Positions 54,713 to 64,000 are shown, counted from the first letter of the stretch. The stretch: 64,000 nt of DNA from Pseudoxanthomonas suwonensis (GCA_003240695.1 QFNC01000013.1:9633-73632); one strand, 5' to 3'. Numbers and translations: made by a program. The notes: a model not told the origin generated them from the letters alone.

Positions 54713-54977
54713 CGGTTCCCCAATCGGTGGTGAGCGGGTCGATTCCGCCCTGCGGCGGCCGCTGCAGGTGGTAGCCGCGCGTGGCCAGATGCTGCAGCAC
54801 CGTGCTCGCGTCCTCGGTGGCCAGGCGGCGTTGCGGGGTCAGCTCCAGGTCCAGCACCGACTGCCACGGGCCCAGCTGCGTGCGCAAGGCGTCGGGCAGC
54901 GTGTCCAGCGGCTGCTGTGCCGGGACATACAGATAGGTGCCCGATCGGGACAGGCTTTTGTAGACGCGCGTGTGCAT
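54705..54977 (-). CDS. YcgL domain protein
   Basis: A 90-residue protein matching the YcgL family: YKSLSRSGTYLYVP, then LPDALRTQLG and the C-terminal LATRGYHLQRPPQ. The cellular role is not established. It is encoded immediately upstream of, and overlapping, the ankyrin protein gene, so the two are probably one transcript. Confidence 0.87.
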   Translation of the reverse strand: MHTRVYKSLSRSGTYLYVPAQQPLDTLPDALRTQLGPWQSVLDLELTPQRRLATEDASTVLQHLATRGYHLQRPPQGGIDPLTTDWGTDA

Positions 54978-55081
54978 GGCAGATGGGGGGCTTGCGACAG
55001 CGGATTGTGCGCCAAAACGCCGGGGCAGGGAAACGTCCCAGCTGCTACCCTGCCGGTTTCCGTGTCCGTTCCAAGCCCGAG

Positions 55082-57451
55082 ATGCCGTTCAAGTGCCGTC
55101 TGTTGCCTGTGCTGTTGCTCATCGCCAGTATTCCTGCCTGGGCGCAGCCGACCGCGCCTTTGACCCTGGAGCAGGTGATGGCCGACCCGGACTGGATCGG
55201 TCCGCCGGTGGAGGATGCCTGGTGGCGCTGGGATGGGCGGGCGGTGGAATACCAGCTGAAGCGCGAAGGCTCCGGCATCCGCGACACCTGGCGACAATCG
55301 ATCGACGGCAAGGCCCTGGCCGTGCGGGTCAACGATGCCGATCGCGGCGATCTGGATGCGTCGGGCACCGTGTACGACCGTGACGGTCGGCGCAGCGCCT
55401 TCGCCCGCAATGGCGACATCTTCGTGCGCGAGCTGCGCAGCGGCGCATTGCAGCAGCTGACCCGCACCAGCGAAGCCGAATCGCGCCCGCAATGGGCGGA
55501 TGATGGTGGCCTGGTCTGGCGCGCCGGCAACGACTGGTACCGCTGGAACGGTCGCCAAGTGCAGCAGGCGGCCGCGCCGCGCGCCGAGGACGCGCCCGGC
55601 AAGCCGCCCGAAGCCGATGCGCTGCGCGATCGCCAATTCGCGTTGCTGCGCACCTTGAAGGACGACAAGGCCCGCCGCGACGCCGCCCGCGAGCAGGACG
55701 AGCACTGGGCGCGCACCGATCCCACCCGTGCGCCGCTGCCGGTGTATCTGGGCAAGGATGTGCGTATCGCCGACAGCGCGCTGTCGCCGGACGGCCGCTG
55801 GCTGCTGGTGGTCACCCAGCAGGCCAAGGGCGATGCCGGCAAGGACGGGCAGATGCCGAAGTACGTCACCGAATCCGGCTACGAGGAATTTGAGGAAGTG
55901 CGCACCCGGGTCGGTCGCAATCCGCCGCTGCCGCACGCGCTGTGGCTGGCCGACCTGCGCGCCGGCACGCTGCGCCAGGTCGCCTTCGATGCGTTGCCGG
56001 GCATCGGCGCCGATCCGCTGGCCGCGCTGCGCAAGGCCGGCGGCAAGAAGCCACTGGAAGGTAACCGTGCGGTCCGCGTGGAAACCGACGGCGACGGCAC
56101 CGGTCCTGCGATCCACTGGAGCGGCGATTCGCGCCAGGTGGCCGTGCTGCTGCGCGCGGTGGACAACAAGGACCGCTGGATCGTCGGCGTGGACACCGCC
56201 ACGGCCAAACTGCAGTTGCGGCACCGCCTGCAGGATGCGGCTTGGATCAATTGGGGCTTCAACGAATTCGGCTGGCTGCCCGACGGCCGGCTGTGGTACC
56301 TGTCGGAAGAGAACGGTTTCTCGCATTTGTATGTGCTGCAGGGCACATCGGCGCGTGCACTGACCCGCGGGCGCTGGGAAGCATCCGCCATCATGCCCAG
56401 CCGGGATGGCCGCGGCTTCTATTTCGTTTGCAATCCGGATGCGCCCGGCGACTACGAGGTGTGCCACGTGTCGGCCAGCGGCGGCGCCTTGCGCCAGGTC
56501 ACCGCACTGGATGGCGTGGAGGATTTCAGCCTGTCGCCGGATGGCAAACGCCTGCTGGTGCGGCATTCGTCGGCCTACCTGCCGCCGCAACTGGCGGTGG
56601 TGGATGTCGATGACGACACGCTGGTGCGCCTCACCGACACCCGCAAACCGGCTTTCAAGGCCATCGACTGGATCGCGCCGCAGGTCGTGCAGGTGCCGTC
56701 GCGGCACGGTGCCGGCGTGATCCATGGCAAATACTACGGGCCGGCGACGCCGGAACCGGGTCGGCAGTATCCGATCGTGCTGTTCGTGCACGGCGCCGGT
56801 TACCTGCAGAACGTCAGCGCGCGCTATCCGAATTACTTCCGCGAGCAGATGTTCCACAACCTGCTGGTACAGCGCGGCTACATCGTGCTGGATCTGGATT
56901 ATCGCGCCTCGGAAGGCTATGGCCGCGACTGGCGCACCGCCATCTACCGGCACATGGGCAAGCCCGAGCTGGAGGATTATCTGGACGGCCTGGAATGGCT
57001 GATCGCCAACAAGCAGGGCGACCGCGACCGGGTCGGCATCTACGGCGGCAGCTACGGCGGTTTTCTCACGTTCATGGCGCTGTTCAAGCAGCCTGGCGTG
57101 TTCAAGGCCGGCGCCGCGCTGCGGCCGGTCAGCGACTGGACCCAGTACAATCACGAATACACCAGCAACATCCTCAACACGCCCGACATCGACCCGGAGG
57201 CCTACACCCGTTCGTCGCCGCTGGACCACGCCGCCGGCCTGCAGGATCATCTGCTGATTGCCCACGGCATGCTGGACGACAACGTGTTCTACAAGGATTC
57301 GGTGATGCTGGCGCAGCGCTTGATCGAACTGCGCAAGGACAACTGGGAACTGGCCTCGTACCCGCTGGAACGGCACGGTTACACCCGCTCGGACAGTTGG
57401 TACGACCAGTACCGCCGCATTCTCGAGCTGTTCGAGCGCACCCTGAAATGA
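55082..57451 (+). CDS. S9 family prolyl oligopeptidase-like secreted peptidase
   Basis: A 789-residue protein with a signal peptide (cleaved near AWAQPT), a beta-propeller region and a C-terminal hydrolase domain. The catalytic Ser is in GIYGGSYGGFLT, the Asp is in HGMLDDNVF, and the His is in ERHGYTRSDSW. It is a periplasmic oligo/dipeptidyl peptidase, distinct in sequence from the one at 36.8 kb. Its stop overlaps the next gene (ATGA). A TGCTACCCT word at 55043-55051 may be its -10. Confidence 0.92.
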   Translation: MPFKCRLLPVLLLIASIPAWAQPTAPLTLEQVMADPDWIGPPVEDAWWRWDGRAVEYQLKREGSGIRDTWRQSIDGKALAVRVNDADRGDLDASGTVYDRDGRRSAFARNGDIFVRELRSGALQQLTRTSEAESRPQWADDGGLVWRAGNDWYRWNGRQVQQAAAPRAEDAPGKPPEADALRDRQFALLRTLKDDKARRDAAREQDEHWARTDPTRAPLPVYLGKDVRIADSALSPDGRWLLVVTQQAKGDAGKDGQMPKYVTESGYEEFEEVRTRVGRNPPLPHALWLADLRAGTLRQVAFDALPGIGADPLAALRKAGGKKPLEGNRAVRVETDGDGTGPAIHWSGDSRQVAVLLRAVDNKDRWIVGVDTATAKLQLRHRLQDAAWINWGFNEFGWLPDGRLWYLSEENGFSHLYVLQGTSARALTRGRWEASAIMPSRDGRGFYFVCNPDAPGDYEVCHVSASGGALRQVTALDGVEDFSLSPDGKRLLVRHSSAYLPPQLAVVDVDDDTLVRLTDTRKPAFKAIDWIAPQVVQVPSRHGAGVIHGKYYGPATPEPGRQYPIVLFVHGAGYLQNVSARYPNYFREQMFHNLLVQRGYIVLDLDYRASEGYGRDWRTAIYRHMGKPELEDYLDGLEWLIANKQGDRDRVGIYGGSYGGFLTFMALFKQPGVFKAGAALRPVSDWTQYNHEYTSNILNTPDIDPEAYTRSSPLDHAAGLQDHLLIAHGMLDDNVFYKDSVMLAQRLIELRKDNWELASYPLERHGYTRSDSWYDQYRRILELFERTLK

Positions 57452-57978
57452 CCGCTGACCTGTTTCCGCAGTCGCCGCCCGAACCGCTGGTGCTGCATCC
57501 CTCGCGCTGGCGCTGGGGGCTGATGGCGCTGCTGTGCGCGGTTTTCGTGATGATCGGCATCGGGGCGGTGCAGCGACATTGGGGCGGCTGGCTGGTGGTC
57601 GCCTTCTTCGGCGGCGGATTGCTCATCGTGCTGCTGAACCTGCTGCCCGGAGCCAGCCATCTGGCCATCGATGCACACGGGTTCCGCATGCGCTCGCTGT
57701 TCCGCGGCTACCGGTTCGCGTGGAGCGACATCGCCGCGTTCGGGGTCACCAGCATCGGCATGAACAGTTACGTGGGTTTCAATTACGCCAACGGCTATCC
57801 GGCACACCGGCGCCTGCGTCGGCTCAATGCAGGCCTGTCCGGGTACGAAGCCGCCATTCCCGACACCTATGGGCTCGGTGCCGCCACGCTGGCCGAATTG
57901 CTGCAGCGCTGGCATCGCCATGCGGGTGCTGCCGCATCCTTCACCCACACCGACGAGACCGCCGATGCATCCGTTTGA
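57448..57978 (+). CDS. Hypothetical membrane protein (STM3941-like)
   Basis: A 176-residue protein with two adjacent transmembrane helices (about 24-68) followed by a PH-like domain with SHLAIDAHGFRMRSLFRGYRFAWSDIAAFGV, and a short C-terminal YGLGAATLAELLQRW segment. This pattern is typical of STM3941/YobI-type proteins of unknown function. It overlaps the peptidase by 4 bp and hemF by 14 bp. Confidence 0.7.
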   Translation: MTADLFPQSPPEPLVLHPSRWRWGLMALLCAVFVMIGIGAVQRHWGGWLVVAFFGGGLLIVLLNLLPGASHLAIDAHGFRMRSLFRGYRFAWSDIAAFGVTSIGMNSYVGFNYANGYPAHRRLRRLNAGLSGYEAAIPDTYGLGAATLAELLQRWHRHAGAAASFTHTDETADASV

Positions 57979-58897
57979 ATCCGTGCGCGACTGGCTGACC
58001 GACCTGCAGGACCGCATCTGCAGCGCCATCGAGGCCGCCGACGGCCGGGCGCGGTTCGTCGAGGACGCCTGGACCCGCGAAGCCAGCGGCGTGCTGCTGG
58101 GCGGCGGCGGGCGCACCCGCATCCTGCGCGACGGCGGCGTGTTCGAGCAGGCCGGCATCGGATTTTCCGACGTGTCCGGCACCGCCCTACCGCCGTCGGC
58201 CACCGCAGCGCGGCCGGAACTGGCCGGGGCCGCCTGGCGTGCGGTGGGCGTGTCGCTGGTGTTCCATCCGCACAATCCGTACGTGCCTACCACGCATGCC
58301 AACGTGCGCCATTTCCGTGCCGAGAAAGACGGCGAAACGGTCGCGTGGTGGTTCGGCGGCGGCTTCGATCTGACCCCGTTCTACCCGTTCGACGCCGACG
58401 TGCTGCACTGGCACAGCACCGCCCGCGCGCTGTGCGACCCATTTGGTGGCGAGGCGCGTTACGCTGCGCACAAGCGCTGGTGCGACGAGTACTTCTTCCT
58501 CAAGCACCGCGATGAAACCCGTGGCGTGGGTGGCCTGTTCTTCGACGACCTGAGCGAGGACATCGATGCCGATTTCGCCTATCTGCAGGCGGTGGGAAAC
58601 GGTTTCCTGGATGCCTACCTGCCGATCGTGCTGCGCCGCCGCGACACCCCGTATGGCGAGCGCGAGCGCCAGTTCCAGCTGTACCGGCGTGGTCGCTACG
58701 TGGAATTCAACCTGGTGTTCGACCGCGGCACCCATTTCGGCCTGCAGTCCGGTGGCCGCACCGAAAGCATCCTGATGAGCCTGCCGCCGCTGGTGCGCTG
58801 GGAATACGGCTTCCAGCCTGCACCGGACAGTGCCGAGGCACGGCTGCAGGCCTATCTGCGCCCGCGCGACTGGCTGGGTGAAGCGGCAGCCACGTGA
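57965..58897 (+). CDS. hemF: Oxygen-dependent coproporphyrinogen III oxidase HemF
   Basis: A 310-residue enzyme converting coproporphyrinogen III to protoporphyrinogen IX with O2 in the cytosol. Diagnostic blocks are HPHNPYVPTTHANVRHF, WWFGGGFDLTPFYPF, HKRWCDEYFFLKHR and GLFFDD. Length is normal. It starts inside the end of the upstream gene, indicating one operon with the S9 peptidase. Confidence 0.97.
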   Translation: MHPFESVRDWLTDLQDRICSAIEAADGRARFVEDAWTREASGVLLGGGGRTRILRDGGVFEQAGIGFSDVSGTALPPSATAARPELAGAAWRAVGVSLVFHPHNPYVPTTHANVRHFRAEKDGETVAWWFGGGFDLTPFYPFDADVLHWHSTARALCDPFGGEARYAAHKRWCDEYFFLKHRDETRGVGGLFFDDLSEDIDADFAYLQAVGNGFLDAYLPIVLRRRDTPYGERERQFQLYRRGRYVEFNLVFDRGTHFGLQSGGRTESILMSLPPLVRWEYGFQPAPDSAEARLQAYLRPRDWLGEAAAT

Positions 58898-58904
58898 TGG
58901 CGTA

Positions 58905-59387
58905 TCAACCGGAGCGCTCCTTCGGCACCACGCTGATGCTGCCATCGGTTTCCAGCAGCGCCAGCTGCACGTCGCGCACGTCGTCGATGCCGTTCATCCG
59001 CAGTGCCTCGTCGAAATCGGACGTGCTGACCAGTTCGCGCTTCAGCATGGCCGGGAACAGCGTGCCGTTCCGGGCCAGCACCACCGGCACGCCTTCCACC
59101 AGCTTTTCCGCCGCACGGCTGCGCGAGGTCACGAAGGCCACCGCGTAATTCAACGCCACCAGCGTGCAGGCCATGATGGCTGCGCCGGTCAGCGAGTTGT
59201 CGCCGCCGTTGATGCCGTTCTGCACCGCGTTGCCGATCAGGATCAGCAGGATCAGATCGAACGGGGTGAACTGGCCGACCGCGCGCTTGCCCGACAGCCG
59301 CATCAGCAGCATCACCAGCAGGTACATGGTCGCACCGCGCAGCACGAAGTGCCACCACGGCGCCGACAGCGCGAACAGATCCGACAT
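58905..59387 (-). CDS. DUF421 (YetF-like) membrane protein
   Basis: A 160-residue protein with three N-terminal helices, then the DUF421 domain. The segment KRAVGQFTPFDLILLILIGN and the later YAVAFVTSRSRAAEKLVEG plus PVVLARNGTL are typical. Function is not established. I chose the ATG at 59387; longer reading frames upstream look non-coding. It converges with hemF, 8 bp apart. Confidence 0.85.
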   Translation of the reverse strand: MSDLFALSAPWWHFVLRGATMYLLVMLLMRLSGKRAVGQFTPFDLILLILIGNAVQNGINGGDNSLTGAAIMACTLVALNYAVAFVTSRSRAAEKLVEGVPVVLARNGTLFPAMLKRELVSTSDFDEALRMNGIDDVRDVQLALLETDGSISVVPKERSG

Positions 59388-59611
59388 GGGGATTCCGGCA
59401 GGGCGACAGATCGGGATACTGTGCGCCTGTGCACAGTCGGCGGCAACCGACTGCCGGCTGAACGGCCTTGATCGCGGAACGGCAGAATCCCACATCCTGA
59501 TCACGTGGACATTGCTTGACTGGCGCGTGCCGGTCGGTTGTTGCGATGCTGCAACACAGGGAACCATTCCTGAACTCGGCAGTCCAACATTCCGACTGCT
59601 AAAATCGCCGC
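59388..59611. promoter_or_regulatory. Divergent region between the DUF421 gene and rpoH
   Basis: This 224-bp gap must hold both promoters. ACTGTGC (59418-59424) and GCACAGT (59431-59437) form a perfect inverted repeat around 6 nt. Just before rpoH, TGCTAAAAT (59597-59605) could be an extended -10, but it lies only 6 bp from the ATG and no -35 is evident, so it may be chance. Confidence 0.35.
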
Positions 59612-60490
<879 letters not shown>

Positions 60491-60517
60491 TCCTCCTTGT
60501 CCTGATGTTCGAGTCTG

Positions 60518-60546
60518 CGGCCCGGGAAACCGGGCCGTTCCTGTTT
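60518..60546 (+). terminator. Rho-independent-like terminator after rpoH
   Basis: CGGCCCGG (60518-60525), GAAA loop, CCGGGCCG (60530-60537): a perfect 8-bp stem closed by a stable tetraloop, followed by TTCCTGTTT. It lies 28 bp after the rpoH stop and separates rpoH from the VirD4-like gene. Confidence 0.7.
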
Positions 60547-60670
60547 GCACGCGCTCAGGCTTAACGGCAGTGCAATGCATTCGCAAGCCAGTCTGCAGCA
60601 GTGCGCTTGCAAGATTGCCGGCTTCAGGCTGCAATCCCCATCCATCGCCAACCAACAAGGGACTGTTGCC

Positions 60671-62092
60671 ATGTCGTCCTCCGCGTCGATCAAACTGCTG
60701 TTTGCCGGCGTGCTGCTGCTGGCCGCACTGGCTGCCGGGGTGTACCTGTCGGGGCTGATCATCGTGCTGGTGCTGGGCGTGGATGCGCCAGTAGAGATGA
60801 ACACCTGGTGGAAATACTGGAGGGCACTCGAGACCGCCTGCGTCGCGCCGTTCGCCAACAAGATCAAAATCAGCAGCGCGATCGGTTTCGGCCTGCCGCT
60901 GCTGGGCTGGCGGGCACAGCTGACACCGCTGCTGCGCACCCGTCAACCGTCCACCCACGGCAATGCCCGCTTCGCGCACAAGTCGGAACTGGCCAAGGGC
61001 GGCATGCTGAAACCGGCCGGCAACGATGCCGACCGCGCCGCACAAGGCTTTCCAGCTGATCAGCGCCCGGCGCCATCCCTGGGCCGGATTTATCGCCTGT
61101 TCTGCGGCGATGGCGGTGATCTGAAAGCCTATTTGAAGGAACTGGCGTCGCGAGCGCATCTGAGCAAGGATTGCAGAACGGCATTTTCGAACCTCATTTC
61201 ACTGGCCGACCAGACCTTCACCTCGGTGATCGGCAGCTTCCAGGAACCGCTGCACATATTTTTGAATCCGATCCTGGATGCGGCCACCAGCGGCGACGAT
61301 TTCGACCTTCGCACCCGCACCACCAGCCACGGCCAGAGCGGCAGCGTGAGCTACGCCGAGATGGAGGAACGCCGCGCACTTATGCTGCCGCAGGAGCTGA
61401 AGACGCTGAGCCCTGAGGAGGAGATCATTTTCGTGCAGGGCATTGCCCATCCGATCACGTGCAGCAAGATCCGCTATTACAAGGACGGATTCTTCAAGGC
61501 GCGGTTGAAGGGGAAGGCGAAGGTGCCAGTGCTGGTGTTGCACGACGAAGAAGCCCAGCCTGCAGCTGCAGCTGCAGCTGCAGCGGCAGCGCCGGTCGGC
61601 ACCGCCGATGCGGTACAGTCCCGACAGCAGGCGACCTCGTCCCCACCCCCATCCGACATGCAGGAGCAGGACATGATCAATCTTGGCAAGTGGTTCAGAC
61701 GCTCTGAACCGATTTCGAAACCAACCAATGCAGACCGCCTGGTCAGTGGCGAACTTCCGCCCCCTCCCATACCACCGCGTATACGTGAACACTTGAAAGA
61801 CTATCCAGATCATTTGGATCAAATCCAGAAATTATTGATTGAATATGTGAAACAACCAATGTCGATGCCACTTGATGGGGCCATCTGGACGCTGAAGGGC
61901 CGCTTGGATTCCAATTATGTCGAAGCACTAGGTAACCTTGAAAAGATCAAGAAGCACGGGGACGCGGAGGCGATCGCTGCGGCCGAAAAGAAACTATATA
62001 AGTTCGGGTGCGCCGCAAGCGGCAGCAATGGTTTATTAAATGTCCACGATTTGGTGATGTATTTCGATCAATATAAGGACTATTTTAAATGA
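60671..62092 (+). CDS. VirD4-like protein lacking both nucleotide-binding halves, with C-terminal helical extension
   Basis: A 473-residue frame. Residues 1-117 read as the VirD4/TraG N-terminus: helix about 8-37, second hydrophobic stretch about 67-88, then HGNARFAHKSELAKGGML. The sequence then jumps to SLGRIYRLFCGDGGDLKAYL through NPILDAATSGDDF (about 121-213), a part that in full VirD4 lies between Walker A and Walker B and corresponds to the all-alpha, effector-binding domain. It jumps again to HGQSGSVSYAEMEERRALML and KIRYYKDGFFKARLK, the VirD4 end. No GKT/GKS or DEF motif remains. After a poly-Ala linker (297-307) come ~140 residues, AT-rich and helical. The frame stays open through both deletions. 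It could be a decaying gene or a selected ATPase-free form. Confidence 0.72.
   Translation: MSSSASIKLLFAGVLLLAALAAGVYLSGLIIVLVLGVDAPVEMNTWWKYWRALETACVAPFANKIKISSAIGFGLPLLGWRAQLTPLLRTRQPSTHGNARFAHKSELAKGGMLKPAGNDADRAAQGFPADQRPAPSLGRIYRLFCGDGGDLKAYLKELASRAHLSKDCRTAFSNLISLADQTFTSVIGSFQEPLHIFLNPILDAATSGDDFDLRTRTTSHGQSGSVSYAEMEERRALMLPQELKTLSPEEEIIFVQGIAHPITCSKIRYYKDGFFKARLKGKAKVPVLVLHDEEAQPAAAAAAAAAAPVGTADAVQSRQQATSSPPPSDMQEQDMINLGKWFRRSEPISKPTNADRLVSGELPPPPIPPRIREHLKDYPDHLDQIQKLLIEYVKQPMSMPLDGAIWTLKGRLDSNYVEALGNLEKIKKHGDAEAIAAAEKKLYKFGCAASGSNGLLNVHDLVMYFDQYKDYFK
61558..61585 (+). repeat. (CTGCAG)n hexanucleotide repeat coding for poly-Ala
   Basis: About four tandem CTGCAG-type units encode most of a ten-alanine run in the VirD4-like protein. 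Such repeats can change length by slippage in steps of two codons without breaking the frame. Confidence 0.7.
61673..62092 (+). other. Possible independent start of an antitoxin/immunity module inside the VirD4-like frame
   Basis: ATG 61673 lies 6 nt after AGGAG and would give a 139-residue protein (starting MINLGKWFRRSEP) that equals the C-terminal extension. From about nt 61740 the DNA becomes AT-rich like the zeta effector behind it. The product is acidic-basic and helical (REHLKDYPDHLDQIQKLLI, ALGNLEKIKKHGDAEAIAAA). Its stop overlaps the zeta ATG (ATGA), the usual order for an antitoxin or immunity gene. No epsilon-antitoxin similarity is obvious. Confidence 0.45.
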
Positions 62093-64000
62093 ACACAAAT
62101 CAAGACGCATTGTCCGACGAAGAGCACGACAGAATATTCCGAACGCAAGTGTTGCCTGAGTCGAATCTTCATAAATTATCAGCACAGGAACATCCACATG
62201 CCGTAATTTTGGCGGGCCAGCCGGGCGCAGGGAAAAGCCGCATCAAGAGCGCAGTCGTTGATGAATTTCAAAGCAACTTATTGCCGATCGACACGGACGA
62301 CCAACGCAGATTCGTTCCCGGATGGGAACAAATGGCCCAAGACTCTCCCTACGGCTGGGCAGAGCGAACGGATACCGATGCGAGCCGGTTTTCACGGAAA
62401 CTCCTGGAGGAGGCAAAGCAGAAGGGCGTGAATGTGGTGATCGACACGACACTGGGCAATGCAGAGAGCGCAAAGGCAATGATCAATGGACTGCGAAAAG
62501 CCGGATACACGCTTGAGATTCGAGTCGTTGCTGCCCATCGGTTAGAAAGCGAACTAGGCAACGACGAGCGTTTCACAGATGGACTTCAAAAAGAAATGCA
62601 TGGGCGAGAAGTCACGCTCGGATTTCATAAATAAGTCTATCAGGATCTGCCAAGGAATTTGGACATCCTGCATACGGATAAGGATTTATTTGCTCGTATC
62701 CGCATATATGATCGAGAAGGCGGGCAGCATTATGACAGCCAGCACGATACACGGCTGCCCGGCACGGCGTTGCATGAAGCACGGAACGCGCGGCTCTACG
62801 ATCCAAACGTCGTCAAGGCCCTGCGCCATAATTGGCAGGAACAAGCCGATTTTCATCGCAGCCTGCCGAACACAGTGGACAACTTGGGCTTGCCGCGCCA
62901 CACGGCCGAGGCATTGCTGAGCGAACAGGCCGCAGCCGAAAAAACGCCCCACAGCCACAAGCGCTTCGAAGGCTCCGCAACCATCGACGAACTGGTGCGC
63001 CCGGGCGCTCCGCGCACGCCGATCTATCCGCCCGATTATCCGCTGCAGCCGGACATGCGCCGCATCGCCGGCCTCGGCGCCCTGGCCGGCGCAGGTGCCA
63101 TTCTCGACGGGCTCGAGGCCGCACGCACCGCCGACCGCATCGGCGTGCTGCTGGATCAGGACAATCCGCTGGCCGCGCGTGCCGAGCTGCGCGGGTACGC
63201 CGGCCGCACGGCCTTCGCCTGGGGCGGCACGGCGGCCACCGCCTCGGTGGTGGGGACCGGCAGCGTGCCGCAGGTGGCCCTGCTGGCGGCCGACGCCTGG
63301 CTGCTGAGCCTGGCGGCCGAACGCGGCATGCAGTGGCTGGAGAACCGCGACATCGTCAACCAGACCCTGGATGGTACCGACTGGCACTACGACGGCCGGC
63401 TGTGGAAGCGCGAAGGACCGGTGGATGCCACGCTGGACGGCATCGACAATGTCCGCGAAAGCAAGGTCACCGCCAATCTGGACCAGTCCCGCCGATTGAG
63501 CTATCTGGCCAGCGGCGTGGCCACCGCGCTGGCCATGGGCGATGCGCCGATACCGCGCAATCCGTTCGTGTTGCCGGCAGACGGCATGGGGCCGGGCCTG
63601 CAGGGATCAACTTGGCAGCGCGATCCGGCCACCGGACACTGGAGCCGGCAGACGGCGGCCGCGTTCGACGTGCGCGACATGCCCTCCCGCTACGACACGA
63701 TCCCGGCCACGCCCGAGCAGGCCGCACAGCTGGATGTTATGGCCGCTGCCATCATCCGCGACAATGTGGCCAAGGGCCCTGCCGGCATCGCCGTGCATTA
63801 CGACAATGCCTACCGCCGGGGTGGCTGGTCGCAGTACGGGCCGATGGCCGAGCCGGTGCGCAGTGCGCTGGAATCGGCCGATCACATCCAGGCCTCCGAC
63901 GGAACGGTGTACCAGCGCCAGGACGACGGTCAGTGGCTGGGGCAACGCGGCAGCGGCGCGCCCGCCCCTCCCGGCATCCATGCCGAACTGGAGTACACGC
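62089..64000 (+). pseudogene. Zeta-toxin-type X-T4SS effector with one in-frame TAA; runs off window
   Basis: Codons 1-181 form a zeta-toxin kinase domain: Walker A GQPGAGKS (43-50), IDTDDQRRFVPGWEQM (67-82), NVVIDTTLGNAE (115-126) and RVVAAHRLESELGNDERF. Zeta toxins phosphorylate UDP-activated wall sugars or nucleotides. TAA at 62632-62634 follows GFHK. The same frame then continues without a stop to the last base, beginning VYQDLPRNLDILHTDKDLFA. It includes a hydrophobic stretch (RIAGLGALAGAGAILDGLEA, about 63058-63117) and WYDG-like repeats, as in large X-T4SS effectors. The XVIPCD expected at the C-terminus would lie beyond the window. With the stop obeyed, a free 181-residue zeta protein is made. 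Confidence 0.7.

Overview
The window looks like a chromosomal segment of a Xanthomonadaceae (Lysobacterales) bacterium. Coding DNA is GC-rich (by eye about two thirds G+C) with strong third-position GC bias. It carries a xanthomonadin/aryl-polyene pigment cluster with a XanB2-type chorismatase next to hemB, and several proteins ending in the C-terminal secretion domain (XVIPCD) of the bacterium-killing Xanthomonadales type IV secretion system (X-T4SS). The exact genus cannot be fixed by eye.

Layout. 1-10.5 kb: end of a ClsC-like phospholipase D, a membrane-linked epimerase, a cytosine-deaminase-like enzyme, ubiE, an M1 aminopeptidase lipoprotein, an alpha/beta hydrolase, a lipoprotein, an AT-richer pair of unknown genes and a PfkB sugar/nucleoside kinase. 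10.7-16.4 kb: the rod-shape operon mreB-mreC-mreD-mrdA-rodA. 16.4-20.9 kb: aroE, a GNAT acetyltransferase, hemB and an ABC exporter. 20.9-36 kb: the pigment cluster. One arm (minus) has the chorismatase and a FAD oxidoreductase. A long overlapping plus-strand operon has ACP, acyltransferases, dehydratases, LolA-like and MMPL export proteins and a ketoreductase. A minus-strand operon has ketosynthase, chain-length factor, glycosyltransferase and halogenase-like genes. 36-41.2 kb: a YdcF protein, an S9 peptidase and a bacteriophytochrome pair (heme oxygenase, then a photosensor that stops after its PHY domain).

41.3-51.1 kb is accessory DNA around yqhA and uvrD. Three copies of a lipoprotein (candidate immunity) leader are each linked to a whole or broken effector. 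One pair is intact: a lipoprotein followed by an effector with an HExxH zinc motif, an EF-hand-like loop and a C-terminal XVIPCD. The other two are deletion products. One fuses an immunity N-terminus to an effector C-terminus; the other stops just before the HExxH motif. A fragment of the uvrD 5' end sits upstream of the second copy. A fourth effector, with a hydrophobic, possibly pore-forming middle and an XVIPCD, lies just beyond uvrD on the other strand.

51-60.5 kb: a 1154-residue membrane ankyrin-repeat protein, YcgL, a second S9 peptidase, hemF, a DUF421 protein and rpoH.

60.6-64 kb is the most unusual part. One open frame reads as VirD4, the T4SS coupling ATPase, from which both nucleotide-binding halves are missing. 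The membrane anchor, the segment lying between the Walker motifs (probably the all-alpha, effector-binding domain) and a C-terminal tail remain. The tail continues into an AT-rich helical module whose stop overlaps (ATGA) the start of a zeta-toxin-type effector. That effector gene has one in-frame TAA after the zeta domain and then stays open to the window end.
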